Positions 50,433 to 59,089 of a stretch of DNA of 64,000 bases are shown piece after piece (the stretch's first letter is position 1; each line of letters starts with the position of its first letter). The position numbers were made by a program, and so were the translations under genes. The stretch is from assembly GCF_000337455.1 (NCBI RefSeq), contig NZ_AOIU01000045.1, forward strand, positions 74,275 to 138,274. The letters run 5' to 3'. The notes under the pieces are model-generated. The model saw only the letters and a list, made by a program, of their open reading frames with translations, did not search any database and was not told the DNA's origin. The DNA is from Halosimplex carlsbadense 2-9-1 (GTDB taxonomy: Archaea; Halobacteriota; Halobacteria; Halobacteriales; Haloarculaceae).

Positions 50433-51719
50433 ATGACGGAGCAACCCGACGCAGCGGCGGGGAGCCCGACAAACGCGACACCGACAGCGGGGACCGGGCG
50501 ACACGGTGGGACGGGTCGGCAGTCGGACGGCCGCGGCCGCTGTGACTACTGTCGGCTCCCGATCTCGGGCGAACCAGTGTCTGCCGAGCGCGACGGTCAC
50601 CGGTACACGTACTGCTGTGGGGCCTGCCGCGAGGCGGCCGGCGACGGCGAGAAGGTGTTCACCCAGTTCCACGGTTTCCGGCGAGTCCCCACGGGCGTCG
50701 CGCCGCTCGACGAGAGCCTCCCGCAGGGGATCCCCCGCAACTCGTTCGTCCTCCTGACGGACCTGGCGGGCACGCGCACCGAGGCCATTCAGGCGGAGCT
50801 GGTGTGGCGCGCTCTCCAGCGCGGGGAGCCGGCGGTGTTCGTCTCCTTCCTCGAACCGCCGATGTCGGTCGTCCAGCAGTTCGTCACGCTGGACTGGAAC
50901 GTCCTCCCCTATCTGGAGTCGGGTCAACTGCAGATCCTCGACTGTTTCACCTACCGCCTCGAAAATCGCGAGCGGATGTACGAGCGGCTCAACGACTGGA
51001 ACGGCTTCCTCTCGGAGGCGGCCGCCGAGGCGACCACGCAGGTGCGCGACCCCACGGAGCTGGGCGAACTCCACAACCGCATCGACGACGTGCTCGAAGA
51101 GCGGGGGATGGAGGACCGAGGGATCGTCGTCGTCGACTCGCTGACGGAGTTCGGGTCGCTCGTCCAGCCGGTCCAGGCCTACGACTTCCTCAAGGACGTG
51201 CGCGCGGAGGTGTGCAAGAGCCGCTTCGTCCCGATCTACGCCGGCGCCACGGTCACCGGCGAGCACCAGGGGTTCCCCCACGACCTGAACTACATGGTCG
51301 ACGGCATCGTCGAACTCAACCTCGACGAGGATCTGGTCGAAGGGTCGCTGCTGAAGCAGATCCGCGTCCGCAAGATGGGCGGCGTTCTCACGCTCCCGAA
51401 GTGGACGCTCTACGAGTACACCGCCGGCGAGGGGATCGTCACCATCGAACGTCGCGAGGGGCCGCCCGAGGGGGGCGAGAGTCAGGAACCCGTCACCGGC
51501 CAGCAGGGCGGCGGGCAGGCGGGGAGCGGACAGCGGGACGGCGGACAGCACGGCGGGGGCCAACAGGGTAGCGGGACCGGGATGGGAGGGACCGGGGGGA
51601 CCTACGGACAGGGACCGCCCGCCGGCCGACCGTCGGGGAGCGACCCGATCGTCGACTCGCCAGCCGACGAGGGTGACGGCGGTGGGGCTGGCGAGGACGG
51701 CGACGACGAAACCGGGTGA
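50433..51719 (+). CDS. KaiC/HTR-like ATPase-fold protein with N-terminal Cys (TRASH-like) domain
   Basis: 428 residues from the ATG at 50433. After a disordered start, CDYC...YTYCCGAC (about 37-67) looks like a TRASH/metallochaperone-type metal site. Residues 80-350 are a RecA/KaiC-like domain, but the P-loop position reads SFVLLTDLAGTRTEAIQAEL with no GKT/S. Walker B GIVVVDSLTEFGSLVQP is kept. The C-terminal 75 residues are Gly/Gln-rich and probably disordered. Haloarchaeal 'HTR-like' proteins match this; a role in sensory transduction is presumed, not shown. ATP binding is doubtful. Confidence 0.8.
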   Translation: MTEQPDAAAGSPTNATPTAGTGRHGGTGRQSDGRGRCDYCRLPISGEPVSAERDGHRYTYCCGACREAAGDGEKVFTQFHGFRRVPTGVAPLDESLPQGIPRNSFVLLTDLAGTRTEAIQAELVWRALQRGEPAVFVSFLEPPMSVVQQFVTLDWNVLPYLESGQLQILDCFTYRLENRERMYERLNDWNGFLSEAAAEATTQVRDPTELGELHNRIDDVLEERGMEDRGIVVVDSLTEFGSLVQPVQAYDFLKDVRAEVCKSRFVPIYAGATVTGEHQGFPHDLNYMVDGIVELNLDEDLVEGSLLKQIRVRKMGGVLTLPKWTLYEYTAGEGIVTIERREGPPEGGESQEPVTGQQGGGQAGSGQRDGGQHGGGQQGSGTGMGGTGGTYGQGPPAGRPSGSDPIVDSPADEGDGGGAGEDGDDETG

Positions 51720-51735
51720 CCGAGGCCGAGCGCGC

Positions 51736-52518
51736 TCAGTCGGTCCGCGGGAGCGCGAGCGCGCCGACGGCGACGAACACTGCGGCGAGCGCGCCCAGGA
51801 CGAGCAGGTAGCCCAACTCCGGCGCGAACGGGCCGGTCGGCGGGACTGCTCCGCCGTCGGTCGTCGCGCGGACGCCGCGGGCGAAGTACGTCAGCGGCGA
51901 CAGCAGCGTCGCCGGTTCGAACCAGTCCGGAAGGAGAGCGAGCGGGACGAACGTCTCCGAGAGGAACAGGAGGGGGAGCGCGATGGTGTTGCTCGTCGCG
52001 ATCACGCCGTCCTGGGAGTCGGCGGTGGCCCCGATGATCGCGCCGATCCCGCAGAACAGCGCGACGCCGACGACGACGTAGGCGACGAGCAGAGCGCCGA
52101 CGGTCGGTGACAGCGGGATCGCTGCGCCGGTCAGGGCGACGACGAGCGCGACCAGCAAAAGCGCGGCGAGGCCGATGACGACGACGTTGACGACGGTCTG
52201 GGCGAGCAGCCACTCGCCGCGGGTGAGCGGCGTCGTCGCCAGCTTCTCGAAGCGGTTGCCCTCGCGGTGGCGCGCGACCTCGCTGCCGACCCGCGACAGC
52301 GGCGTGAACAGCACGACCACGGCGAGATAGCCCGGGACGTAGTATATCGCCGGCTCGGTGAACAGCCCGCCGCCGGTCGGCTGGGTCTGGACCAGCGCGC
52401 CGAAGATGACGACGATGAGCAGCGGGAACAGGAACGTGAAGAAGACGGCCGTCCGGCGGCGGAGAAACGAGCGCCAGCCCGCGCGGACCGACGCGGCCAC
52501 GCGGCCGCCCCGGGTCAT
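51736..52518 (-). CDS. ABC-2 type permease
   Basis: 260 residues with six hydrophobic segments, FLRRRTAVFFTFLFPLLIVV at the start, FTPLSRVGSEVARHREGNRF before the helix pair and GATADSQDGVIATSNTIALP in the ABC-2 signature region. The ATG overlaps the ATP-binding subunit stop by 4 bp (ATGA at 52515-52518). Forms an exporter with it; substrate unknown. Similar haloarchaeal pairs sit near ctaB. Confidence 0.92.
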   Translation of the reverse strand: MTRGGRVAASVRAGWRSFLRRRTAVFFTFLFPLLIVVIFGALVQTQPTGGGLFTEPAIYYVPGYLAVVVLFTPLSRVGSEVARHREGNRFEKLATTPLTRGEWLLAQTVVNVVVIGLAALLLVALVVALTGAAIPLSPTVGALLVAYVVVGVALFCGIGAIIGATADSQDGVIATSNTIALPLLFLSETFVPLALLPDWFEPATLLSPLTYFARGVRATTDGGAVPPTGPFAPELGYLLVLGALAAVFVAVGALALPRTD

Positions 52519-53486
52519 CGCTCGCCCTCCGCGTCCGCGGCGGCCGCGTCCCGGTCGCCCTCGCCGCGGCGGTCGAGTCGACCCGTCGCGGGCCGGTAGC
52601 CGTACTCCCCGGCGGTGCTCGCGAGTTCGAGGTAGACTTCTTCGAGGTCGGGCTCAGACCAGGTGAGCGCGTCGTAGCTGGCGCCCGCGGCCGCCAACGC
52701 GTCGACGACGTCGCCGATCGCCTCGGGCGGCACGTCCGAGACCACCAGCGAGTCGCCGGTCCGCTCGGCGGGATAGGACAGATCGAGCGCGGCGGGGTCG
52801 GCGTCGGTCTCGACGACGAGACGGCTCTCGCCGCCGTACTCGGCGACCAGCGTGTCGGGGTCGTCGGCGGCGACGAGTCGGCCGTCCGCGAGCAGGCCGA
52901 CGCGGTCTGCCAGCCGGTGGGCCTCCGCCATGTCGTGGGTGGTGAGGACGATAGTCGTGCCGCCGTCGGCGAGCGATTCGAGGAGGTCCCACAGCGCCCG
53001 GCGACCGGCCGGATCGATACCGGTCGTCGGTTCGTCGAGAAAGAGCAGGTCGGGGTCGTTGACCAGCGCCGACCCGACGCAGGTTCGGCGCTTCTGGCCG
53101 CCCGAGAGGTTCTCGTACCAGGTGTCGGCGTCGCCGACCAGCCCCACGTCCGAGAGGACCGTCTCGATGTCGCGGGCCTCGTCGTAGAGGCCGGCGTAGT
53201 AGTCGAGCAGTTCGCGGGCGGTGAGCCGCGCGGGCGGGTCGAACGCCTGCGGGAGCAGGCCGACCCGCTCGCGGTCAACGTCGAGCGGGTCGGCCCCGAA
53301 CAGTTCGACCGAACCCTCGGCGTCGGTCGTCCCCGTCAGCGCGCGAACGAGCGTCGTCTTGCCCGCGCCGTTGGGGCCGACCAGCGCGAACACTTCGCCC
53401 GCGTCGACCGAGAGGGAGACGCCGTCGAGCGCCACCGTCTCGCCGTAGGACCGGCGCACGTCCTCGGCGACGAGCGTCGCTGTCAT
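52515..53486 (-). CDS. ABC transporter ATP-binding protein
   Basis: 323 residues from ATG 53484-53486. Walker A GPNGAGKTT (37-45), signature LSGGQKRR, Walker B LLFLDEPTTG and switch His in LTTHD. A C-terminal regulatory part (residues 230-323) ends in a basic/acidic tail. Type: DrrA/CcmA-like exporter ATPase. Co-transcribed with the permease downstream. The position beside oxidase biogenesis genes hints at heme or copper export, but this is only inference. Confidence 0.94.
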   Translation of the reverse strand: MTATLVAEDVRRSYGETVALDGVSLSVDAGEVFALVGPNGAGKTTLVRALTGTTDAEGSVELFGADPLDVDRERVGLLPQAFDPPARLTARELLDYYAGLYDEARDIETVLSDVGLVGDADTWYENLSGGQKRRTCVGSALVNDPDLLFLDEPTTGIDPAGRRALWDLLESLADGGTTIVLTTHDMAEAHRLADRVGLLADGRLVAADDPDTLVAEYGGESRLVVETDADPAALDLSYPAERTGDSLVVSDVPPEAIGDVVDALAAAGASYDALTWSEPDLEEVYLELASTAGEYGYRPATGRLDRRGEGDRDAAAADAEGER

Positions 53487-53643
53487 GGGCGAATCGACGG
53501 TAGCGCGGCGCAAAGGCGGTTCGGTTCGGAGACGTGTCTCCCCGCGACCGAGTCGAACGAACGGGAGAGGCGGGATTCGGGTGGAGGGGCGCGCCAGCGG
53601 GAGAACCGGTGGGGCGTCGGGCGGCGGCGGAGGGCGCGAGTGG

Positions 53644-53722
53644 GAGGGCCGAACGTCGGCGGGAACGGAGTGGAGGGCCGAGCGTCAGCGGGAACGGAGT
53701 GGGGGGCCGCGTCAGCGGGGGA
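53644..53722. repeat. 29-bp tandem repeat in intergenic DNA
   Basis: Units at 53644-53672 and 53673-53701 (GAGGGCCG-A/G-CGTC-G/A-GCGGG, then AACGGAGTG) differ at few positions, and a truncated third (GGGGGCCGCGTCAGCGGGG) runs to 53722. The plus strand is strongly purine-rich from about 53560. Nothing coding is visible in this 257-bp gap. Confidence 0.75.
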
Positions 53723-53743
53723 CTCGGGTCAGGGGAGGGAGTC

Positions 53744-54925
53744 TCAGACCGCGCCGGGGGCGGGGTCCGGCGGCGGCGTCTCGGCGCTCCCGTCGTCGCC
53801 GCCGCGGCGGCGGGCGGCGATCGTGAGCGCACCGGTGCCGAGCCCGAGCAGGACGACGGCGAACGTCAGCAGCTCGCCGAACAGCGGGATCTGCGCCAGC
53901 ACCTCGATACCGACGACGCCGACGACGAGAGCGGCCCAGCGGTTGTCCACGTCGGCCGCGTCGAGGACGCGCGTCCCGACGAGGAACTCGCCGTAAACCA
54001 GCGCGAGCCAGGTCGAAAGCGCGAAGACGGCGCCGCCGGCAAAGGCCAGCGGTAGGCCCACGATGGTCAGCGCCACCGCCAGCAGACCCACCGGGACCGC
54101 GATCATCGTCGCCAGCCCCGCGACCGCCGAGCGGCCGGGCTGGTCCGTCACCGTCTCGACCATCTCGCCCGAGAAGTCGGGAAAGACGACCAGGAGGAGC
54201 GCGCCGACGACCAGTGCCGCCAGACCGGTGACGAGGCTGACCAACGGGGAGGGCAGGATCTCCAGATCACCGAGGTCGTCGAGGTCGCCGAGGGTGATCC
54301 CCCACTGGAGGCCGTCGAATCCGAGGCTCTCGTCGTGGGTGACGGTCCCGGTGACGGTGGCACCCTCGGCGCGGTCGAGCGTCTCGCCGTAGGTCACGTC
54401 GCCGCGGACGGTCGCACCCTCGTTCAGGCGGACCGTCTCCGAGCCGGTCACGCCGCCGTCGACCGTCCCGGTGACAGTGACCGTCCCGGCCGCGGCGTCC
54501 ACGTCGCCCTCGACGACGCCGTCGGAACCGACGTCGACCGAGCCGGCGGCCGCTTCGACGCTGCCACCGACCCGGCCCTCGACGGTGACCGAACCGGCGG
54601 CGGCCTCCACGTCGTCGGTCACTTCGCCGGTGATCCGGACGGAGCCGGCCGCGGCTTCCACGTCGCCCTCGACGGTCCCGTGGACGACCGCGTCGCCGCT
54701 CACGACCTCCAGGTCCGAGACCGTCTCGTCGGGCCCGACGACCACGTCGGCGCCGACGGTCTGGTCGGCGAACTGGCCGGTTCCGGGCGCGGTCGCGGAT
54801 GCGACGGCGTCGTCGTTGGCGAACGGTACTGCGGCCGCCGCGCCCGGAACGAGCGCGGCGGCGACGGCGAGCGCACACAGCAGCGCGACGAACCGCGTCG
54901 CGCGGGGAGCGTCGATCTGGCTCAT
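53744..54925 (-). CDS. bactofilin-like polymer-forming protein with membrane domain
   Basis: Start taken at the ATG at 54923-54925 (MSQIDAPRATRFVALLCALA); 393 residues. A signal peptide ends near AAA. Residues 60-190 are a right-handed beta-helix of short turns (VSGDAVVHGTVEGDVEAAAG, VRITGEVTDDVEAAAGSVTV), the bactofilin/polymer-forming repeat. Four membrane helices follow (about 220-370) and a Pro/Asp tail. Placed outside the membrane by the signal, unlike cytosolic bactofilins. Conserved in haloarchaea; function unknown. A TATA box lies at 54953-54960. Confidence 0.83.
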   Translation of the reverse strand: MSQIDAPRATRFVALLCALAVAAALVPGAAAAVPFANDDAVASATAPGTGQFADQTVGADVVVGPDETVSDLEVVSGDAVVHGTVEGDVEAAAGSVRITGEVTDDVEAAAGSVTVEGRVGGSVEAAAGSVDVGSDGVVEGDVDAAAGTVTVTGTVDGGVTGSETVRLNEGATVRGDVTYGETLDRAEGATVTGTVTHDESLGFDGLQWGITLGDLDDLGDLEILPSPLVSLVTGLAALVVGALLLVVFPDFSGEMVETVTDQPGRSAVAGLATMIAVPVGLLAVALTIVGLPLAFAGGAVFALSTWLALVYGEFLVGTRVLDAADVDNRWAALVVGVVGIEVLAQIPLFGELLTFAVVLLGLGTGALTIAARRRGGDDGSAETPPPDPAPGAV

Positions 54926-54952
54926 GCAGTTCGACGTAGACACCGCTACACC

Positions 54953-54960
54953 CTATATAA
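54953..54960 (-). promoter_or_regulatory. TATA box for the bactofilin-like gene
   Basis: Minus strand TTTATATAGG (plus CTATATAA at 54953-54960) is 28-35 bp before the chosen ATG, which supports this start and a leaderless transcript. Confidence 0.7.
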
Positions 54961-55010
54961 ACGAGGAGAGTTTCCGACCCGGTAGTCCGGGGCAACGCTT
55001 AAATACGAGT

Positions 55011-55241
55011 TTACAGTTCGCCGCGGACGGTGCGGACGATGGCGTCGATATCGAAGGTGTCGCGTTCCTTGTCGTAGACGATCTCGTCGCCGACCTCGAC
55101 GCGGAAGACGCCGTGGTCGCCCATCACGAGTTCGAAGCGGTCGATCTGCCCCTCCAGGCTCGTGAGGATCGCCTGCTGGGTGTCGAGCGCCCGCTCGCGG
55201 AACCCGCAGGGGACACAGTAGGTCAGTGTGACCGTTGTCAT
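55011..55241 (-). CDS. SelW/Rdx-type thioredoxin-fold protein
   Basis: 76 residues from the ATG at 55239-55241 (MTTVTLTYCVPCGFRERALD). CVPC (Cys9, Cys12) replaces the Cys-x-x-Sec of selenoprotein W; the rest (GQIDRFELVMGDHGVFRVEV, DEIVYDKERDTFDIDAIVR) completes the Rdx fold. Thiol redox role in the cytoplasm. No Sec insertion is needed. Lies between the bactofilin-like gene and a membrane protein of the oxidase cluster, on the same strand as both. Confidence 0.85.
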   Translation of the reverse strand: MTTVTLTYCVPCGFRERALDTQQAILTSLEGQIDRFELVMGDHGVFRVEVGDEIVYDKERDTFDIDAIVRTVRGEL

Positions 55242-55281
55242 AGGGTGGGGTAGACGGCTCTCGGCGATAAAGGTGTGCGGG

Positions 55282-55962
55282 TCAGTCCCGACCGAACGGC
55301 CGCCAGACCAGCAGCGCCACCGTCGCGACGAAGACGACGGTCGAGATGCCGTACGAGCCGGTCGAGACCGCGGCGGCGATGCCGGAGCCGCTGCCGGCGA
55401 TACCGGTCGCGATTGAGGCCAGCACTGGCCAGCTACAGGAGACACAGGAGAGCAGGCCCAGAACGCCGGTCACCGCCGACCCCGCGGCGTCGAGGACGGT
55501 GGCGTACACCAGATACGCGAGGGTCGCGTAGCCGATCAGCTTGTAGGGGATGAGTACGACCGAGAGGCCCATGCCGTTGTAGGTGACGGCGGGCGCCCAC
55601 CCCGGCGGGAGGCTCGTCAGCGCGACGCTGAGCCCGAGGGAGTCGTGGCCGGGACCGACGAGGCCCCCGGTGTAGGCGAGGACGCCGAAGTAGCCGACGG
55701 CGAGCGCCGCGGCGAGCGTGCGGTTGCGGCCGGACGCGGGCGCGACGTTGGCGCGCGCGACCGCCCAGATGGAGGCGTTGATCCAGACGAACGGGTAGAC
55801 CCACAGGCGCAGCCCGCGCGCCGAGAGCAGGTCGGCCGACCCGAGCGCGGCGTAGGCGAGCAGGAGGATGACCTCGGTGTTGACCACCAGCGCGCCCCAC
55901 AGTAAGGTCCCGCGGTCGGGGCGAAACCGGTCTGCCAGGGAGGTAGTATCGACGGTGGCCAT
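55282..55962 (-). CDS. membrane protein of the ctaB cluster, unknown function (DUF7546-like)
   Basis: 226 residues and six to seven hydrophobic helices. Motifs: VNTEVILLLAYAALGSADLL, YPFVWINASIWAVARAN and, before the last helices, LLSCVSCSWPVLASIATGIA with a CVSC pair. It starts 3 bp after the ctaB stop, so it is in the ctaB transcript. The Cys pair in a membrane segment suggests a copper or heme handling role in oxidase assembly. DUF number is from memory. Confidence 0.75.
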   Translation of the reverse strand: MATVDTTSLADRFRPDRGTLLWGALVVNTEVILLLAYAALGSADLLSARGLRLWVYPFVWINASIWAVARANVAPASGRNRTLAAALAVGYFGVLAYTGGLVGPGHDSLGLSVALTSLPPGWAPAVTYNGMGLSVVLIPYKLIGYATLAYLVYATVLDAAGSAVTGVLGLLSCVSCSWPVLASIATGIAGSGSGIAAAVSTGSYGISTVVFVATVALLVWRPFGRD

Positions 55963-55965
55963 GGA

Positions 55966-57411
55966 TCAGATCGCGAGTGCGTCGACGACGATGGCGATCA
56001 ACAGCGTTCCGAGGTAGGCGTTGGAGGCGTGGAACGCGCGGAACGCCGCCGACTCGGTGCGCTCGCGGTGCAGTCGGAGGACCGCCCAGAGGAAGACGCC
56101 GCCGAACAGGCAGGTCGTCGCCGCGTACACCCAGCCCAGCGTCGTCAGCTCCGCGAGCGCGACCGCGGCGAGCAGCGTCGCGGCCAGGTAGTAGAGGATG
56201 TGTTTCCGCGTGACCGCTTCGCCGCGGACGACTGGCATCATCGGGAACCCGCCCTTCGCGTAGTCGTCCTTGTACGCCAGCGCGAGGTTGTAGAAGTGCG
56301 CCGGCGTCCACAGGAAGATGACACCCGCCAGCGCCGCACCGGCCAGGCCGAACTCACCGGTGACCGCGGCCCAGCCGATCAGCGCCGGGAGCGCCCCGGC
56401 GAACCCGCCGATGACCGTGTTCTGGACGGTGTTGGGCTTGAGCACGAGCGTGTAGACGACGCTGTAGAAGAGGATCGCCGAGAGCCCGAGCGCGGCCGCC
56501 AGAGCGTTCAACTGGGCGAACACGACGAGCGAGGCGGCCGCGAGGGTCAGGCCGAACGCGACCGCCCGTCGGACCGGGATCTGGTGGGTCGCGATCGGTC
56601 GGTCGGACGTGCGGTCCATCTTCTTGTCCTTCTCGCGTTCGAGGACGTGGTTGAACGTGCCCGAAGCGCCGATGGCGAGGACGCCGCCGCCCAGCGTCAG
56701 GACGACCGTTCGGACGGTGAGTTCGGGGGCCCCGGTCGAGGCCAGCGCCATCCCGGCGGCGGCGACGAGACAGAGCAGCCACATCAGCCGCGGCTTGGTG
56801 AGCCGGAAGTACGCCGAGACGGTGGCGGTCACGCGCGTCCGCAGCGGGAGGTCCGAGGGGGCGGTGGTCGGTTCGGCGACCGCCTCGTTCTCGCCCGGTG
56901 TCCCGGAGTCGTCGTCGGCGTCGACGCCGGGTTCGACGGCCCAGCCTTCCTCGGGCGTGTCGGGCGCCTCGGGTTCGAGTTGCCAGGCGAGCGCGACGAT
57001 CAGGGCGGTGAACAGGACCATGCCGACGAAGAGGTGCGCGCCGGTGGGGAGAGCGGCCGCGCCGCCGGTGACGACGACCGCGCCGATGGCGACTTGGACG
57101 GGAAACAGGACGAGGCCGAGCGCGAGCGCGGCGAGGACGCGCCCGCGGATCGCCGCACGGTCGCGAACGGCGGCGACGGCCGTGGCGAGCGCGAGGACGC
57201 CGACGAGTAGGGCCGCGACGCGGTGGCCCCAGGCGATCAGCAGCGCGGGGTCGGCGAGCGTGAGCGGGCCGCGACAGACCGGCCACGAGGAACACGCCCG
57301 GGCGGCGTCGGCGACCGCCGCGGTGGCGCCGGCGGCGACGAGCAGGTAGGCGCCCATCGCCGTCGCTGCGAGCAGGCTCGGGAACGACGGTCGGGATGCG
57401 CGGCTGAACAT
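55966..57411 (-). CDS. ctaB: heme O synthase (CtaB) with N-terminal half-CtaA domain
   Basis: 481 residues. Residues 1-150 give four helices resembling one half of heme A synthase (CSSWPVCRGPLTLADPALLI, AWGHRVAALLVG with His, PTGAHLFVGMV with His). A linker rich in Asp/Pro (EAPDTPEEGWAVEPG) leads to the UbiA prenyltransferase core with nine helices. The motifs NHVLEREKDKKMDRTSDRPI and YKDDYAKGGFPMMPVVRG bind Mg2+-farnesyl diphosphate. Heme B is farnesylated to heme O. The N-terminal part has only one CtaA half, so a heme-binding role is unproven. Confidence 0.93.
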   Translation of the reverse strand: MFSRASRPSFPSLLAATAMGAYLLVAAGATAAVADAARACSSWPVCRGPLTLADPALLIAWGHRVAALLVGVLALATAVAAVRDRAAIRGRVLAALALGLVLFPVQVAIGAVVVTGGAAALPTGAHLFVGMVLFTALIVALAWQLEPEAPDTPEEGWAVEPGVDADDDSGTPGENEAVAEPTTAPSDLPLRTRVTATVSAYFRLTKPRLMWLLCLVAAAGMALASTGAPELTVRTVVLTLGGGVLAIGASGTFNHVLEREKDKKMDRTSDRPIATHQIPVRRAVAFGLTLAAASLVVFAQLNALAAALGLSAILFYSVVYTLVLKPNTVQNTVIGGFAGALPALIGWAAVTGEFGLAGAALAGVIFLWTPAHFYNLALAYKDDYAKGGFPMMPVVRGEAVTRKHILYYLAATLLAAVALAELTTLGWVYAATTCLFGGVFLWAVLRLHRERTESAAFRAFHASNAYLGTLLIAIVVDALAI

Positions 57412-57526
57412 GGGAGTCCGCTGTTGTCCGCACTTCGGGGCGTTCGCACTTAGTGTTCGCGCTTTGCGACCGACGCGCGCCGTGTGGGTTCGGTACCCGC
57501 GCCGGCCGCACCCACCGGACCGTGTC

Positions 57527-57588
57527 GGGGCGTCCGAGCGGCCCGCGCACGCGAAACCGCGCTGGGGCGTCCGAACGGCCCGTACACG
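57527..57588. repeat. 25-bp direct repeat in the divergent ctaB/coxB promoter region
   Basis: GGGGCGTCCGAGCGGCCCGC then GCACG at 57527-57551 recurs at 57564-57588 with A for G and TA for GC (22 of 25 identical), 37 bp apart start to start. Both lie between the ctaB and coxB starts (57412-57682). Possible twin operator for oxidase genes. Confidence 0.55.
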
Positions 57589-57651
57589 TTCGGAAAAAGA
57601 GTAATCCGGGAGGGATCGGCGCCGGTCAGATCCCGCGTCGGATTCAGCACG

Positions 57652-57657
57652 TTAATA
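57652..57657 (+). promoter_or_regulatory. TATA-like box for coxB
   Basis: TTAATA at 57652-57657 lies 26-31 bp before the ATG at 57683. No Shine-Dalgarno is seen, so a leaderless mRNA is likely. Confidence 0.55.
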
Positions 57658-57682
57658 TGCGGACAATCCCAAGCCGAGATCA

Positions 57683-58456
57683 ATGAAGGGTAAGCGCGTC
57701 GCACTCCTGACGCTGTTCGCGGCCGCCCTGGCAGCGGTGGCGATCGAGCCCGCCGCCGCTCAGTCGGCCGACACGACGACGGAACGGCTCATCTGGAACC
57801 TGAACAACCAGCTGATGTACATCGCCGTCCCGATCACCGTCCTCGTGGAGGCGATCCTCTTCTACACCGTCTGGAAGTTCAAGAACAACGAGTCGCCGCT
57901 CCCGACCAAGGAGAACCGCCGCCTGGAGATCACCTGGACCGTCGCGACGGCCATCATCCTGCTGTTCGTCGGCGTCGCCTCCTATCAGGTGCTCGCCGAC
58001 CCGTTCGTCACGGCGACGCCCGACACGGACATCGACGCCGTCACCGACGGTCAGGAAGAGGCGCTGGAAGTGCAGGTGACCGCCCAGAAGTACAACTGGC
58101 AGTTCTACTACCCCGAATCGGAGGTGACCAACGCCAACACGCTCGTTCTGCCGAGCGACCGGCCAGTGCGGTTGAACGTCACGTCGACCGACTGGCTACA
58201 CGCCTTCCACGTCCCCTCGATGGGGCTGAAACAGGACGCCTTCCCCGGCCAGTCGAACTACATCGTCACGGAGGCGACCGACACCGGTGAACACCAGCTC
58301 TACTGCGCCGAGTACTGCGGCGTCGGCCACTCCCAGATGCTCGGCACCGTCGAAGTCCGCAGCCAGGAGAACTTCCAGGGCTGGCTCGCCGAGAACGGCG
58401 CCGGCGGCTCAGGGAACGCCACCGCCGGCAACATGACCAGCGCGCTCGCTCCCTGA
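57683..58456 (+). CDS. coxB: cytochrome c oxidase subunit II
   Basis: 257 residues. Signal-like start MKGKRVALLTLFAAALAAVA, two membrane helices (about 42-65, 88-108), then the cupredoxin domain. CuA ligands: His173 in LHAFHVPSMG, and CAEYCGVGHSQM with Cys208, Cys212, His216 and Met219; the Glu between the cysteines is kept. KYNWQFYYPE contains the Trp of the electron-entry site. No cytochrome c domain is fused. Subunit I is not in the window. Divergent from ctaB. Confidence 0.97.
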   Translation: MKGKRVALLTLFAAALAAVAIEPAAAQSADTTTERLIWNLNNQLMYIAVPITVLVEAILFYTVWKFKNNESPLPTKENRRLEITWTVATAIILLFVGVASYQVLADPFVTATPDTDIDAVTDGQEEALEVQVTAQKYNWQFYYPESEVTNANTLVLPSDRPVRLNVTSTDWLHAFHVPSMGLKQDAFPGQSNYIVTEATDTGEHQLYCAEYCGVGHSQMLGTVEVRSQENFQGWLAENGAGGSGNATAGNMTSALAP

Positions 58457-58589
58457 CCGACGAGACGCTCCCCTTCGTTCCGTTGGACACACACCGCGCG
58501 CGACTCTGCCCGCGTTCTCCTGACTGGTTCCCAGATAGCTACGCGTCGGGCTGGTGAGCTTTTCAGTCGGCCGCGCGTACGGCCGCGCG

Positions 58590-59027
58590 ATGGAGTACTT
58601 CGAGGACGTGACCGTCGGCGACACCGATGCCTTCGGCAGCTACGGGGCGACCGCCAGCGAGATCACAGACTTCGCCGAGCGCTACGACCCCCAGCCGTTC
58701 CACACGGACCCCGAGGCGGCCGCCGACTCCCCGTTCGGCGGCCTGGTCGCCAGCGGCTGGCACACCGCCGCGATGACGATGCGGCTGCTCGTCGACGAGT
58801 TCCTCGCCGACGGAGCGACCCGCGGCGCGCTCGGCGTCGACGAACTGCGCTGGCGCCGCCCCGTCAGACCCGGCGACGAACTCACCGTGACGACCGAGAT
58901 CGTCGACAAGGAGGGATGGGACGACGAATTGGGGGTCGTCTCGGTCCGGATCACGACCGAGGCCGACGGGGAGGAGGCTCTCACGATGGTCGGGCTCGTC
59001 CTCTACGAACGCCGGACGGCGCCGTGA
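58590..59027 (+). CDS. MaoC-family (R)-specific hydratase
   Basis: 145 residues from the ATG at 58590. Hydratase-2 motif: FAERYDPQPFHTDPEAAADS, with the catalytic Asp (D in YDPQPFH) and His; then PFGGLVASGWHTAAMTMRLL. Single hot-dog domain. It hydrates trans-2-enoyl-CoA to (R)-3-hydroxyacyl-CoA; with acyl-CoA dehydrogenase and dehydrogenase genes of this window it fits acyl-CoA or PHA metabolism. Independent gene. Confidence 0.9.
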   Translation: MEYFEDVTVGDTDAFGSYGATASEITDFAERYDPQPFHTDPEAAADSPFGGLVASGWHTAAMTMRLLVDEFLADGATRGALGVDELRWRRPVRPGDELTVTTEIVDKEGWDDELGVVSVRITTEADGEEALTMVGLVLYERRTAP

Positions 59028-59089
59028 TTCGCGAGGCGTGACAGGTCGAGAACGGACCGTGAACCGCGAGCCGTCGGACCGAGGCCCGC

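Noticed and set aside
53486..53743. A small gene in the purine-rich gap
   Set aside because: Open frames there are Gly/Arg repeats produced by the tandem DNA; no start signal or family pattern.
55011..55241. Selenocysteine protein
   Set aside because: The redox motif is CVPC with cysteines at both places; no in-frame TGA is used.
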